Of a DNA stretch of 55,572 nucleotides, positions 1 through 9,817 are shown in pieces (position 1 is the first letter of the stretch; every line of letters starts with the position of its first letter). This DNA comes from Bacteroidota bacterium. GTDB taxonomy: Bacteria > Bacteroidota > Bacteroidia > UBA7662 > JAIXUI01. Made by a program: the position numbers and the translations under genes. The notes beneath the pieces are model-generated. The model was not told the DNA's origin. It ran no database searches and saw only the letters and a program-made list of their open reading frames with translations. The stretch is taken from contig JAIXUI010000160.1 in the NCBI GenBank assembly GCA_027484125.1, forward strand, positions 1 to 55,572. Direction: 5' to 3'.

Positions 1-1260
<1,260 letters not shown>

Positions 1261-1393
1261 AGTATTTTATCCTGTTATTTTTTCTTGCTTTCAACTTACC
1301 TTCTTCGACAGATATCACTATCCGCCGGTGCTTGCATCATGTCAAGGAACGAAATTCTCCGCGTTTTGCCAACCGGCTCTTGCGAAGCGGCTG

Positions 1394-1422
1394 CAAAGGT
1401 AAGAGAACTTTTAGCGAAACAA
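1394..1422 (-). promoter_or_regulatory. Putative promoter of the 16S rRNA operon
   Basis: On the minus strand a -7 box TACCTTTG (1394-1401) matches the Bacteroidota consensus TAnnTTTG. A TTTTG (1420-1424) precedes it with an 18-nt spacer. Transcription would begin near 1387, giving a leader of about 125 nt before the 16S 5' end. The -7 box and the spacer length are identical to those of the tRNA promoter upstream. Confidence 0.75.
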
Positions 1423-1449
1423 AACAAATTGTGAAATTTATTTTGTTTG

Positions 1450-1534
1450 TACCCAGGGCGGGAATTGAACCCGCACGACCTCATCGGTCACGGGATTTTA
1501 AGTCCCGCGTGTCTACCGGTTTCACCACCTGGGC
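1450..1534 (-). tRNA. tRNA-Leu (anticodon UAA)
   Basis: An 85-nt class II tRNA on the minus strand. The 7-bp acceptor stem pairs 1528-1534 with 1451-1457, with one G-U pair, and the discriminator base is A. The anticodon stem-loop has loop CTTAAAA, giving UAA. A long variable arm and a T-arm with GTTCAATTC follow. The CCA end is not encoded. It lies between tRNA-Gly and 16S, in the same direction. Confidence 0.96.
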
Positions 1535-1539
1535 GCACT

Positions 1540-1613
<74 letters not shown>

Positions 1614-1657
1614 ATTTTTTTCGCTGTTTCTAAGAACTACCCCGCTGAACGGGAGAG

Positions 1658-1686
1658 CAAAGGTAGAGCTAATTTTAAAAATTCAA
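1658..1686 (-). promoter_or_regulatory. Putative promoter of the tRNA-Gly / tRNA-Leu unit
   Basis: The minus strand carries TTG (1684-1686), an 18-nt spacer, and TACCTTTG (1658-1665), a full match to the Bacteroidota -33/-7 pattern. Transcription would start near 1651, about 38 nt before tRNA-Gly. No terminator is visible between this point and 16S. Confidence 0.75.
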
Positions 1687-1738
1687 GTACCCCTCCAAAA
1701 ATTTTTTCAAAAAAGTTACTGCTAACTTAGCGCCCCAG

Positions 1739-2458
1739 ATGAAAGACGTTCATATACTGTCTATTGTAATCCCAGCCTATAATGAGGGGCCCACAATCCT
1801 TCATATCTTAGAGAAGGTTAAAGCGGTTAATCTAACTAAAGGTGTGGCTAAAGAGCTTATCATTGTTAACGACTGCTCTATGGATGATACCGAGGTTCAT
1901 ATTCTCAACTTTATTAATAGTAATCCGGATTTGAACCCTAAGTATTTCAAGCATGAAATGAATCAAGGCAAAGGAGCTGCTTTAAGAACGGGTATTCAGC
2001 AAGCAACCGGAGATTTTGTGATAATTCAAGATGCTGACCTTGAATATGATCCTCATGAGTTTAACTTACTACTCTCCCCCATTATAAATGGCCATGCAGA
2101 TGTAGTGTATGGTTCAAGATTTATGGGTGGAAGACCACACCGTATACTTTTCTTCTGGCATACCATCGGGAACAAGTTTCTGACGTTCCTCTCAAATGCA
2201 TTCACTAATTTGAATCTTACTGACATGGAGACTTGTTATAAAATGTTCAGAAGAGAGATCATCCAGAAGATTCAACTGCACGAGAATAGGTTTGGCTTTG
2301 AGCCGGAGGTTACAGCCAAGATTGCTAAGATTCCAGGTATAAGAATCTATGAAGTTGGCATCTCTTATTTCGGAAGAACTTACGCAGAAGGAAAAAAGAT
2401 AAACTGGAAAGACGGCTTCAGGGCTATATACTGCATCTTGAAGTATAACCTATTTTAG
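1739..2458 (+). CDS. Glycosyltransferase family 2 (polyprenyl-phosphate sugar transferase-like)
   Basis: A 239-residue cytosolic GT-A enzyme resembling dolichyl-phosphate mannosyltransferase (DPM1-like). The N-terminus has [10 protein letters not shown] (8-17), an NDCSMDDT block (44-51) and the metal/nucleotide-sugar motif QDADLEY (97-103). YGSRF and an FEPE motif, typical of the acceptor side, follow. Family members transfer a sugar from a nucleotide donor to a polyprenyl phosphate. No C-terminal membrane segments are present, so this is the short form. It lies 2 bp before a PMT/ArnT-like gene, and such enzymes use polyprenyl-phosphate sugars, which supports a shared pathway. The sugar is unknown. 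ATG at 1739 is the first start and lacks a Shine-Dalgarno site. Confidence 0.9.
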   Translation: MKDVHILSIVIPAYNEGPTILHILEKVKAVNLTKGVAKELIIVNDCSMDDTEVHILNFINSNPDLNPKYFKHEMNQGKGAALRTGIQQATGDFVIIQDADLEYDPHEFNLLLSPIINGHADVVYGSRFMGGRPHRILFFWHTIGNKFLTFLSNAFTNLNLTDMETCYKMFRREIIQKIQLHENRFGFEPEVTAKIAKIPGIRIYEVGISYFGRTYAEGKKINWKDGFRAIYCILKYNLF

Positions 2459-2460
2459 TC

Positions 2461-4125
2461 ATGACAAATTCTGGTGGGCTGGTTTTGGCTTTGCGTTACC
2501 TTCTGCCATTATTGGCCCTAGTCACCTTGGTGTTCGGTTTATTTACTGACAGCATGGATGTTGATGCTACCCAATATGCATTAATGTCAAAAGAGCTACT
2601 AGAATCTGATAACTGGTTGCACTTTTACTGTAGAGGCGTACCCTACCTCGATAAGCCACCCCTAATTTTCTGGTCCACGGCACTCTCTTATAAAATTTTC
2701 GGGGTTACTAATTGGGCTTATAAGTTGCCCTCCTTACTGGTAATGCTTTTGGGGACATATGGCCTTTATCGAGCTTCAAAGATTTGGTATAACCAGAGAA
2801 CTGCGGAGATTTCTGCCACTGTATTTACTTTTTCTTTTTGGTTCATTATGATTGCTCAGGATGTAAAAACTGACAATCTGCTTATAGGATTTAGTTGTCT
2901 TAGTTTCTGGAGCATTTCAGAATGGCTGAATGCACGAAGCCTAAAATGGATACTACTTACAGCTGTTTTCCAAGCGTTTGCATTAATGGCCAAAGGGCCC
3001 ATTGCAACGGTATCTTTATTTTCAGGAATAGGCCTACATCTAATGATTAAAAAGGATTGGAAGAAAATTCTTGACTGGCATTGGTTATTGCTTATCGCTA
3101 CAATTGTTTTGCTTTTGGCCCCTATGACTTTCGGCCTTTACACTCAATACGGCAAGGAGGGAGTGCTATTTTTTTATTGGACACAGAGTTTTGGGAGAAT
3201 AACCGGAGCTAGTAGCTGGTCTAATGAGCTTGGACCAGACTTTTTCATACATACTACGCTTTGGGCATTTTTACCATGGACGCCAATTGCCGTAATCGCA
3301 CTCCTCAAAAGTTTATCCGTTTTTTTCTCCACTGAAAAGCGAAGCCGTCAGTCTGAATGGCTAACAGTTGGTAGTTTCCTTTTACCCTTTATTGCCCTTA
3401 GTACCTCTAGGTTTAAATTGCCTCATTATATCTTTATTACTTACCCCTATCTGAGTATAATCACTGCCATTTACCTTGATAAAATCATTAAACACCGTTT
3501 AAAAATGAGTCGACTTTGGTCTCTATGGAGTGTAGTTATCTTAGTGGTAGTTGCACTTTTAGTAACGGTTATCTTAACAGTCGTTTTTCCATGTAAAAAC
3601 TATCTACTTTTCACGCTGCTTTCCGGGCTTCTCTTTATCGGTATTATTTCCCTTTATCATTCTGGAAGTAATTCAACAATAAAGTGGGTGATGGTACCGG
3701 CGCTAGCCATTACGATTCTTGGCTTGACTCTGAACTTTCACTTCTACCCCAATCTTCTTGACTTTCAGTCGGGAAGTGTAGCAGGCAGATGGATAAAAGA
3801 GCACTGCCAGCCGGATCATTCAGTATTTGGATACAGGCTGTTTGGCTATTCTTTAGACTTATATGCCAATAGAAGAGTGGAGCAGATTGAAGACATTAAG
3901 CCAGTTATCAAGGATTTGAAGTTAAATAAGCGAGTATTCCTTCTTCTTAAAAATGAAGACTTTGAGATTCTAAGAAATCAAGGAATCAACCTCAATATTC
4001 AAACTAACTTTCCATCTTTTCACATCAGCTTGTTAACGCCAGATTTTTTGAACCCTACGACTCGTTCTAAAGCTTTAGAAACTATCTATATGGCTGAAGT
4101 TTCATTAACCAACATTAAACCATGA
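2461..4125 (+). CDS. ArnT/PMT-like membrane glycosyltransferase (GT39/GT83 type)
   Basis: A 554-residue polytopic membrane protein with about 11-12 hydrophobic segments. The first external loop carries acidic residues in TDSMDVDATQYA (D33, D35) and then LDKPPLIFW (63-71), the hallmark of ArnT/PMT-type enzymes that use polyprenyl-phosphate sugars. A soluble tail follows the last membrane segment (from about residue 430). It probably transfers a sugar from a lipid carrier to a lipid or protein on the periplasmic side. It begins 2 bp after the GT2 gene and overlaps the next gene by 4 bp (ATGA), so the three are cotranscribed. The acceptor cannot be deduced. Confidence 0.87.
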   Translation: MTNSGGLVLALRYLLPLLALVTLVFGLFTDSMDVDATQYALMSKELLESDNWLHFYCRGVPYLDKPPLIFWSTALSYKIFGVTNWAYKLPSLLVMLLGTYGLYRASKIWYNQRTAEISATVFTFSFWFIMIAQDVKTDNLLIGFSCLSFWSISEWLNARSLKWILLTAVFQAFALMAKGPIATVSLFSGIGLHLMIKKDWKKILDWHWLLLIATIVLLLAPMTFGLYTQYGKEGVLFFYWTQSFGRITGASSWSNELGPDFFIHTTLWAFLPWTPIAVIALLKSLSVFFSTEKRSRQSEWLTVGSFLLPFIALSTSRFKLPHYIFITYPYLSIITAIYLDKIIKHRLKMSRLWSLWSVVILVVVALLVTVILTVVFPCKNYLLFTLLSGLLFIGIISLYHSGSNSTIKWVMVPALAITILGLTLNFHFYPNLLDFQSGSVAGRWIKEHCQPDHSVFGYRLFGYSLDLYANRRVEQIEDIKPVIKDLKLNKRVFLLLKNEDFEILRNQGINLNIQTNFPSFHISLLTPDFLNPTTRSKALETIYMAEVSLTNIKP

Positions 4126-5738
4126 TCAAATTCATCAAGCACAAATACCTGTTAGTTTGGCTAGGTCTAATTTTAATCATCTTGTTTCTCAACAATAGCA
4201 ACACTTCGTTTTGGGATCAGGACGAGGCTGCTTATGCTGGATTCGCTTTAAGGATGAATGAAACCGGCAATTATCTTGTACCTGATTTTACTTGGAGCGA
4301 ACCACATCGCAAAACTCCTTTCCACTTTTGGAGCATTGCAGGCAGCTATCAATTATTTGGTGCTAATGAGTTTGCTACTCGAATTCCGAGTATCCTCGCC
4401 ATTTTAGGAAGTCTTTTTTCGCTCTATTTCTTAGGAAAAAAGACGTTCGGAAGAGATATAGCTATGTTGGCAGCCTTAATTATGGGAACCAGCTTATTAC
4501 CCAGTTTAGGAAAAGTATCAGTAACGGATGCAACATTGCTCATGTTTGAAACCATTGCCTTTCTGGCTGTTTGGGCTTACATCCAAACTGGAAAATGGAC
4601 ATCGTTACTGTGGCTGTTTTTAACAATTGCTGGTGGAACTTTAGTTAAAGGCCCACCGATTCTTATCGTAACTGGCGGGAGTTTGGCCTTAATGGTGTTT
4701 TTCGGCCCAAATAGAGTTCGCGCTTTCACCGCAGGAATCGTGACGATATTTGGAATTATGCCATTATTGGTTTGGGGTAGAATTGCTTGGTTATCAGACG
4801 GCGGAACCTTTATAAGCTGGTTGATTGATTGGTACATCCTAAAAAGAACTTCGGGAACTGTTTTTGGTCAGACTGGCCCTCCTGGATATTACTTACTTGT
4901 TTTTTTATTAGCATTTTTACCATGGCTTCCTATGTTTGTCCATGCACTTAGGGAATATTTTAAAAATCTATTTTCCAAGGAAAAGAGAAGCAATTTTGAT
5001 TTGTTTCTATTCTTTTGGTTTAGTTGCGGATGGTTCTTTTATGAAATAGTACCCAGCAAACTTCCAGCTTATGCGATTGCCGCTTATCCTGCACTAGCTT
5101 TATTGATGGCAAAATCTATTTTAAGTTTAAATGAAGATCATATAAATACTAACAAATGGATTAAAGGAGGATGGTGGTTGCAAGTTATATTCATTGTAGC
5201 CATCAGTGCTGGATTAATTTTCGGGCTCGCACCCATTCTAAATGAGGAAGGGAAATGGATTTGCTATTTGATTGCTCTATTTCTATTCACATTTAGCATG
5301 AGTCAGCGATTGGCAATCAAAGGTTCCTGGGGCAAGCAGGGCTGGATTTTTTTCCCTGCTTTCGGCCTTGGTTTTCTGCTACTTGTATGGGGGCTTTTAA
5401 TTCCTTCATTTGAGTTTGAGCGTTCTGCAACCAAACGACTTGCGAATGAATTAAAGACTTTAGGCGCACAAGAAGTAGTTATCACGCAAGATTTCGACTT
5501 ACCCAGCTTGCCATTTTATTTGGAACAAAATAAAATACCTTACACAATTCAAGAGACTCCTGAATTGTGGTCCTCAGCGTTCAGCTCAAACAAAAAACGA
5601 CATTTTGTTTTTTCTGAAGACAAGCTCAAGCAGTTTATTGAAAAAGTTCCTCAACAAAAGCGCCCCTCCGTTCTAGCAATTAAAGGATGGGTTTCCGACC
5701 AAGGCAAAACCATGGATTACTTGATAATCACGAATTAA
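4122..5738 (+). CDS. ArnT/PMT-like membrane glycosyltransferase, second paralogue
   Basis: A 538-residue polytopic membrane protein of the same family as the preceding gene but clearly diverged. The catalytic loop reads WDQDEAAYAGF (31-41), followed by RKTPFHFW in place of DKPPLIFW, so the KP pair is altered to KT and specificity may differ. A soluble domain of about 100 residues closes the protein. The start overlaps the previous stop (ATGA). Its 3' end overlaps the convergent lipoprotein gene by 4 bp at 5735-5738, with no visible terminator between the two operons. Confidence 0.86.
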   Translation: MIKFIKHKYLLVWLGLILIILFLNNSNTSFWDQDEAAYAGFALRMNETGNYLVPDFTWSEPHRKTPFHFWSIAGSYQLFGANEFATRIPSILAILGSLFSLYFLGKKTFGRDIAMLAALIMGTSLLPSLGKVSVTDATLLMFETIAFLAVWAYIQTGKWTSLLWLFLTIAGGTLVKGPPILIVTGGSLALMVFFGPNRVRAFTAGIVTIFGIMPLLVWGRIAWLSDGGTFISWLIDWYILKRTSGTVFGQTGPPGYYLLVFLLAFLPWLPMFVHALREYFKNLFSKEKRSNFDLFLFFWFSCGWFFYEIVPSKLPAYAIAAYPALALLMAKSILSLNEDHINTNKWIKGGWWLQVIFIVAISAGLIFGLAPILNEEGKWICYLIALFLFTFSMSQRLAIKGSWGKQGWIFFPAFGLGFLLLVWGLLIPSFEFERSATKRLANELKTLGAQEVVITQDFDLPSLPFYLEQNKIPYTIQETPELWSSAFSSNKKRHFVFSEDKLKQFIEKVPQQKRPSVLAIKGWVSDQGKTMDYLIITN

Positions 5739-6880
5739 TCTGGTCTTCCTATTGCAAAAACAGAAGGATTTATCAGCATGGTTTTGACTTGATTATCCTT
5801 GCTGTAAAGCCTAATCATACCATTAAACTCAATTCTTTGGGTTAATTTCCCATTTCTATCCTTTTCTCCAGAAGATTGTTTAGAAATAACAAATCTTGAG
5901 TCTTGTGGTTGCGCACTTAAATCTGAACTAAACTCCTTGCCAAATTTGTCCCGATAAATCAGTTTTACTTCACCTAATCTTAAAAGAGGATTCACTGGCG
6001 GAGGTGGAATTTGTCGGAAATTGAAATTTGCACGACACATGTTAACTCCTGGTGTGGCAATATTCTTCCTTACTGTTTTGGCACAGCCTCCCATTGTATC
6101 TATAACTTGCATGGTTACGGTGTAAACACCAGGTTGTTGATAACTATAGGTAACAATATTACCGGAAGCTTGAAGTTGACCTCCATCACCAAAGTTCCAA
6201 AGTACAAATGCCCTATTTGAAGCTAATGGCTGATTATTGTGGAGAGGTTGAAATTGAAATGCAGCACTAGCACCAAAAGAACTGGCAGAAAAGTCATATT
6301 GACAAAGCGAATCCTCAGGATGGGTATTTATTGTATTAAGTATAGTGCTGGAGCAACCCGTTGAAAAGTTAACTTTAAGACGAACGGTGTAATTACCATA
6401 ACCAGAATATTGATGACTTGGAGCAGAATGACTCGATGTAGTGCCATCTCCAAAATCCCATTCGTAGTTAATCGGTGCTCCATAACCACTTACTTGTGAT
6501 TGAAAATCTACTTTTACTGATGGTGTAGATTGACTAGTGAGAGCCACAAAATTTCTTTCACCAATGAAAAAGGCTGAATCTGAGTTAAAATCTTCAGGAT
6601 TAATTCCACGACGCTGATTTCGAATTTGAATTTCAAAGCGTTCACCTGAAACTTGATCTTCAAGATTTCCACTAAAAATCATGACATTCAAAGAATCTGA
6701 CAAGGTGGAAGTATACATGTATTTATCGTCTTTACCTGCCATAATCTGGAACTTTTGTCCATCTAACTCTGCGTCTAATAGATAGATTGATTTCCCTTGA
6801 AAAGACTGTGGAATTTCTTTAGAGCAAGCAGTTAGAGCAAGAAAGGCAAGAAAGAACAATCGGTTCACCAGAGTTTCCAT
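5735..6880 (-). CDS. PKD-domain lipoprotein, third gene of the sigma operon
   Basis: A 381-residue exported lipoprotein. The signal peptide ends in lipobox LTAC (C19). A beta-rich N-terminal region (about 30-115) precedes two PKD-like domains marked by WDFGDG (141-146) and WNFGDG (228-233). Paired cysteines occur near 176/193 and 266/282. A C-terminal beta-rich region ends in IGRPD. PKD folds usually mediate adhesion or protein-protein contact at the surface. The start overlaps the anti-sigma-like gene by 16 bp, so translation is probably coupled. It may be the periplasmic or surface partner of that sensor, or a target; the sequence does not decide. No enzymatic motif is seen. Confidence 0.8.
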   Translation of the reverse strand: METLVNRLFFLAFLALTACSKEIPQSFQGKSIYLLDAELDGQKFQIMAGKDDKYMYTSTLSDSLNVMIFSGNLEDQVSGERFEIQIRNQRRGINPEDFNSDSAFFIGERNFVALTSQSTPSVKVDFQSQVSGYGAPINYEWDFGDGTTSSHSAPSHQYSGYGNYTVRLKVNFSTGCSSTILNTINTHPEDSLCQYDFSASSFGASAAFQFQPLHNNQPLASNRAFVLWNFGDGGQLQASGNIVTYSYQQPGVYTVTMQVIDTMGGCAKTVRKNIATPGVNMCRANFNFRQIPPPPVNPLLRLGEVKLIYRDKFGKEFSSDLSAQPQDSRFVISKQSSGEKDRNGKLTQRIEFNGMIRLYSKDNQVKTMLINPSVFAIGRPD

Positions 6881-8166
6881 CTTCCTGATAGTTTAAGCTG
6901 TGAAAAATCTTGAATAGGATCCAAAGTTGAGGAATGCCAATTTCTTCGCTGTCCAATCCAGTAAATTCCAAAATTAAGTTGACTATTCCACGCAAATTCA
7001 TAGCCCAGTTGAACAGAGAAAGAATTATAAAGATTAGAATTTCCGCCCCATTCTTGAGTAGTAATTTTTTGTGATTGCTCGAAATTTGAAACCCTAGTAT
7101 GACTTACTTCGTTAAGCCCATAAATTGGAGTATGCCAGTTAAAACCAGCTGAAATTGCATGAGAGCGATGGAGTTGAATTAACAAACCAATATGTGCAAT
7201 TCCCTCAAGCATCCACAAAGGCTTAAGCTCATATTGACTTCTCCGAAAACCAAAGTCAAAGATTGTACTATCCCAGGTCAATGATTGATCGAGTTGGTGC
7301 TGAGATTGAGCACTTAAACCAATGATAAGACTTGTAGAACGTCCAAGGTATTGGGTTCTTCTCAAACCTAATCCAAAAGCTGAAGAAATAGGTGCCTGTA
7401 TAAACACTTCCAAATCCGTCCTTGATTTTTTCTTAATCGCATCGGTAGTTAAATTTTTACTCTTCTTTCCTATCGAATCAAGAAGCTGCTTATTGAATTC
7501 GGGGCCTAAAACTGCTTCTTCTGAGAGAAGACGTGCTGGTAGTTGATTCAAGATGGCAATTGCCTGAAATTCAATATAGTTTTGAGCGGAATTTTGAATA
7601 GAATCTGGCAACTCAGTCATGAGCTTCTGTTCATTCAGTCTTCCTACTTCCTGCCCTCTCACTGTATTGTTTTTAGTTCTGGATAGGCGTTTTCCAGAGA
7701 ACTTGGAACGCAATCCGAAATTGGAGGCACGAGCTACACCAGTTGGTTGATTGTCCTGATCATGCTTTCTGTTAATGTTGTCATTGTCAGCAGAAGCATT
7801 AACCTTGTTGGTGAAAGCTTTAGTGGCAACTCTATTGGAATCAGACTGATTAGGAATGGGTGAAACAGAAGTTAGAGCAGCTGAGCGCCCATCCGACAGT
7901 TTATCTGCTTTTGAACCAACGCCAAGCTCAGTATGCTGTTGAATTCTTGAAGAATCAGAAAGATTAGACCAATTCCAAGCACCCCATGCCAACAAAAGCA
8001 AGAGTGTGCCAAAAGAAAACCAGCGGAAGAGTAGGATCCTTCTTTTCTTCTTCTCTTCTGCCTCTAACAAAGCCTGAGCTTTTAGCCAATAAGCTTCCTG
8101 ATAACTAAGGTCTGCTTCCTCTAGCTTTCTTTTAAAAAAATCATCGATGGGCTCTTTTTCCATCAT
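6865..8166 (-). CDS. Putative dual membrane-spanning anti-sigma factor (Dma-like)
   Basis: A 433-residue protein with three parts. Residues 1-44 are charged and helical (cytoplasmic, KKKRR at the end). Residues about 45-66 form a single hydrophobic segment. Residues about 67-250 are a hydrophilic Ser/Asn/Asp/Lys-rich linker. Residues about 251-433 show alternating amphipathic strands with Gly and aromatic residues and end in RWKLW, as in small outer-membrane beta-barrels. It overlaps the ECF sigma gene by ATGA, which argues that the N-terminus is the anti-sigma part. I infer one chain spanning both membranes, as described for Dma proteins of Bacteroides. Alternative: a separate envelope protein of unknown role with an inner-membrane anchor. 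The first ATG of a double ATG is chosen because it gives the stop-start overlap. Confidence 0.7.
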   Translation of the reverse strand: MMEKEPIDDFFKRKLEEADLSYQEAYWLKAQALLEAEEKKKRRILLFRWFSFGTLLLLLAWGAWNWSNLSDSSRIQQHTELGVGSKADKLSDGRSAALTSVSPIPNQSDSNRVATKAFTNKVNASADNDNINRKHDQDNQPTGVARASNFGLRSKFSGKRLSRTKNNTVRGQEVGRLNEQKLMTELPDSIQNSAQNYIEFQAIAILNQLPARLLSEEAVLGPEFNKQLLDSIGKKSKNLTTDAIKKKSRTDLEVFIQAPISSAFGLGLRRTQYLGRSTSLIIGLSAQSQHQLDQSLTWDSTIFDFGFRRSQYELKPLWMLEGIAHIGLLIQLHRSHAISAGFNWHTPIYGLNEVSHTRVSNFEQSQKITTQEWGGNSNLYNSFSVQLGYEFAWNSQLNFGIYWIGQRRNWHSSTLDPIQDFSQLKLSGRWKLW

Positions 8167-8726
8167 AGTATTATAGACTTTACGGCTGAAAAAACGCCTT
8201 TCAGCATTTCTTTAAGTTTTGTTCTGGCAAAGTTGACATGCCATTTAGAGGTTCCCTCGCTAATGCTAAGTTTCTCAGCAATTTCTTTATGCGAGTATCC
8301 GTCAATTGCAAACAGATTAAATACAGAACGCGTGACATTCGGCAACTGTCCGACTAGCTTCAAAATTGACTCTGCATCAAGCTTTCGATCGGCTTCGTTA
8401 ACATCTGCAACATTAAACTCTGCAGTAGTTAAATCACCGGTATGTATCATCTCTTTGTACTTCTTATTTTTTCTAAACTCATCGATAACGGAGTTAACAG
8501 TGATTCTTTTAATCCAAGCTTCAAATGGAACTTCCTCGTTATACTTGTCAAGGTTATTAATAACCTTAAGAAAAGCAATATTGAGTAAATCAACAGCATC
8601 ATCTTTACAATCTGCATAGCGATAACAAACTAACATCATGGGTCTGAAACACCGCTCATAGAGCAGCTTCTGCGAACGACGATCTCCGTCTTTGCAGGAC
8701 TTCAGAAATTCATGAGTTACTTTCAT
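8163..8726 (-). CDS. ECF-type RNA polymerase sigma factor
   Basis: A 187-residue sigma-70 family protein with only regions 2 and 4. Region 2 runs from about residue 20 to 90, with FEAWIKRITVNSVIDEFRKN near 68-87 as the core-binding and -10 recognition part. Region 4 lies near 125-175 and contains a helix-turn-helix (GYSHKEIAEKLSISEGTSKWHV). Such factors redirect RNA polymerase to stress or envelope promoters and are held inactive by an anti-sigma factor, usually encoded next to them. Here the next gene overlaps the stop by 4 bp. No TAnnTTTG box is apparent in the 190 bp upstream, which would fit autoregulated transcription but does not prove it. Confidence 0.93.
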   Translation of the reverse strand: MKVTHEFLKSCKDGDRRSQKLLYERCFRPMMLVCYRYADCKDDAVDLLNIAFLKVINNLDKYNEEVPFEAWIKRITVNSVIDEFRKNKKYKEMIHTGDLTTAEFNVADVNEADRKLDAESILKLVGQLPNVTRSVFNLFAIDGYSHKEIAEKLSISEGTSKWHVNFARTKLKEMLKGVFSAVKSIIL

Positions 8727-8917
8727 GTAGTTTGCTATGGATAGCTAAGACAACTTAAAGCTACCTTATTCACGCGAAAACATCCCAATTGGTTGGGTTA
8801 TGATTAAAAAATCACTTAAAGAGGCAGGGAAAATCCTGAGGGTCGATTCTTATAATCAACACGTAAGGCCAAGTAGAAATCGTTGGGTAGGCTAAATAAT
8901 TGCATTAACATTAAGCC

Positions 8918-9400
8918 ATGAAATTAGATGCATGGCAATTTCGCTGGATGATGAATTTGTACCCACCGCTAATGCTAAATGGAGTTAGGATTATCCGTTT
9001 AAGCAGTGACTACCGACAGATGACTGTAAGGGTAAGGCCGGGTTTACTCAATAGGAATCTACAAGGGAGCATATTTGGCGGCTCCTTGTTTAGCGCATTC
9101 GACCCTTACTATCCGGTAATGCTATGGCAAATTTTGGCCAGAGAAGGAATTGCTACCCAGGCTTGGCTTAGAGCAGCTGAAATAAATTACCTATTTCCGG
9201 CGAGGTCAAGAATGACCATCTTGTTCAAATGGACGGAAGAAGAAATAAACGAAGCAAAACTTCAGCTCATGAAAACCGGGAAATACAAAGGTTGGCATTT
9301 TGCAGAAGCGAAAAACAGCGAAAATAAAGTTTGCGCAACCTGTCGACTACTGGTTATTTTAAAAACTAAAGGCCTTACAGATGATTCGCCAGGCTTTTAA
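8918..9400 (+). CDS. DUF4442 hotdog-fold protein
   Basis: A 160-residue soluble protein resembling the DUF4442 (hotdog, acyl-CoA thioesterase-like) family. Recognisable features are an N-terminal helix with a WMMNLYPP stretch, then IRIIRLSSDYRQMTVRVR, NLQGSIFGGSLFSAFDPY (the part equivalent to the hotdog central helix), and INYLFPARS. No established substrate; thioesterase activity is inferred from the fold. It is a single gene, divergent from the sigma operon and convergent with the small membrane-protein gene (3-bp gap). ATG at 8918 is the first in-frame start after an AT-rich leader. Confidence 0.82.
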   Translation: MKLDAWQFRWMMNLYPPLMLNGVRIIRLSSDYRQMTVRVRPGLLNRNLQGSIFGGSLFSAFDPYYPVMLWQILAREGIATQAWLRAAEINYLFPARSRMTILFKWTEEEINEAKLQLMKTGKYKGWHFAEAKNSENKVCATCRLLVILKTKGLTDDSPGF

Positions 9401-9403
9401 TAG

Positions 9404-9817
9404 TTACTTGAAAAGCTCTGCAATTGCACCTCGTACGATGTTATATATATCATCTACACTTGAGTTATAACCTGGAAATACATCTATATCATAATGACGT
9501 TTGATTTCAAGTAGCATCAATAACGCAAAGAAAAGTACAGCAATAGTGTATCCAAATTTTATAAGCAACTTAAATCTTCCATAATAATTCTTGAGATTCC
9601 CCTCAATATGTTTAACTCGTTCATCAACTCCAGCTTGAAAAGAGAACTCTCCATAGATTCTAATTAATTCAGCTAATTCTTTATTTAGGTGATTAGATTT
9701 AAACTTCTCTGCGTCTTTGTCACATTCCTCCCAATTATATCGTTTAAAATAACGGGACGCAATTTCTTCCGGGCCAAGTACACGATTTTTGCCGGACTCA
9801 AACTCACGATTAGTCAT
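9404..9817 (-). CDS. Small membrane protein of unknown function coupled to the FtsB-like gene
   Basis: A 137-residue protein not recognised as a known family. The N-terminal 85 residues are charged and probably helical. One hydrophobic segment (about residues 90-108) is followed by a 30-residue tail with an amphipathic C-terminal helix. The start chosen is ATG at 9817, which lies inside the last codons of the upstream FtsB-like gene (GATGACTAA), so translation is probably coupled. A longer reading from 9847 would overlap that gene by 38 bp and is less likely. Position after eno and ftsB suggests a possible role in division or envelope, by context only. Confidence 0.65.
   Translation of the reverse strand: MTNREFESGKNRVLGPEEIASRYFKRYNWEECDKDAEKFKSNHLNKELAELIRIYGEFSFQAGVDERVKHIEGNLKNYYGRFKLLIKFGYTIAVLFFALLMLLEIKRHYDIDVFPGYNSSVDDIYNIVRGAIAELFK

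Noticed and set aside
1320-1362. TTGACA with a 17-nt spacer to GATAGT on the minus strand, resembling an E. coli-type promoter
   Set aside because: Bacteroidota sigma factors use TAnnTTTG promoters, and a better candidate with that pattern lies just upstream at 1394-1422.
8786-8799. Inverted repeat CCCAATTGGTTGGG upstream of the sigma operon
   Set aside because: Short, imperfectly placed for an operator, and with no T-run for a terminator; not distinguishable from chance.
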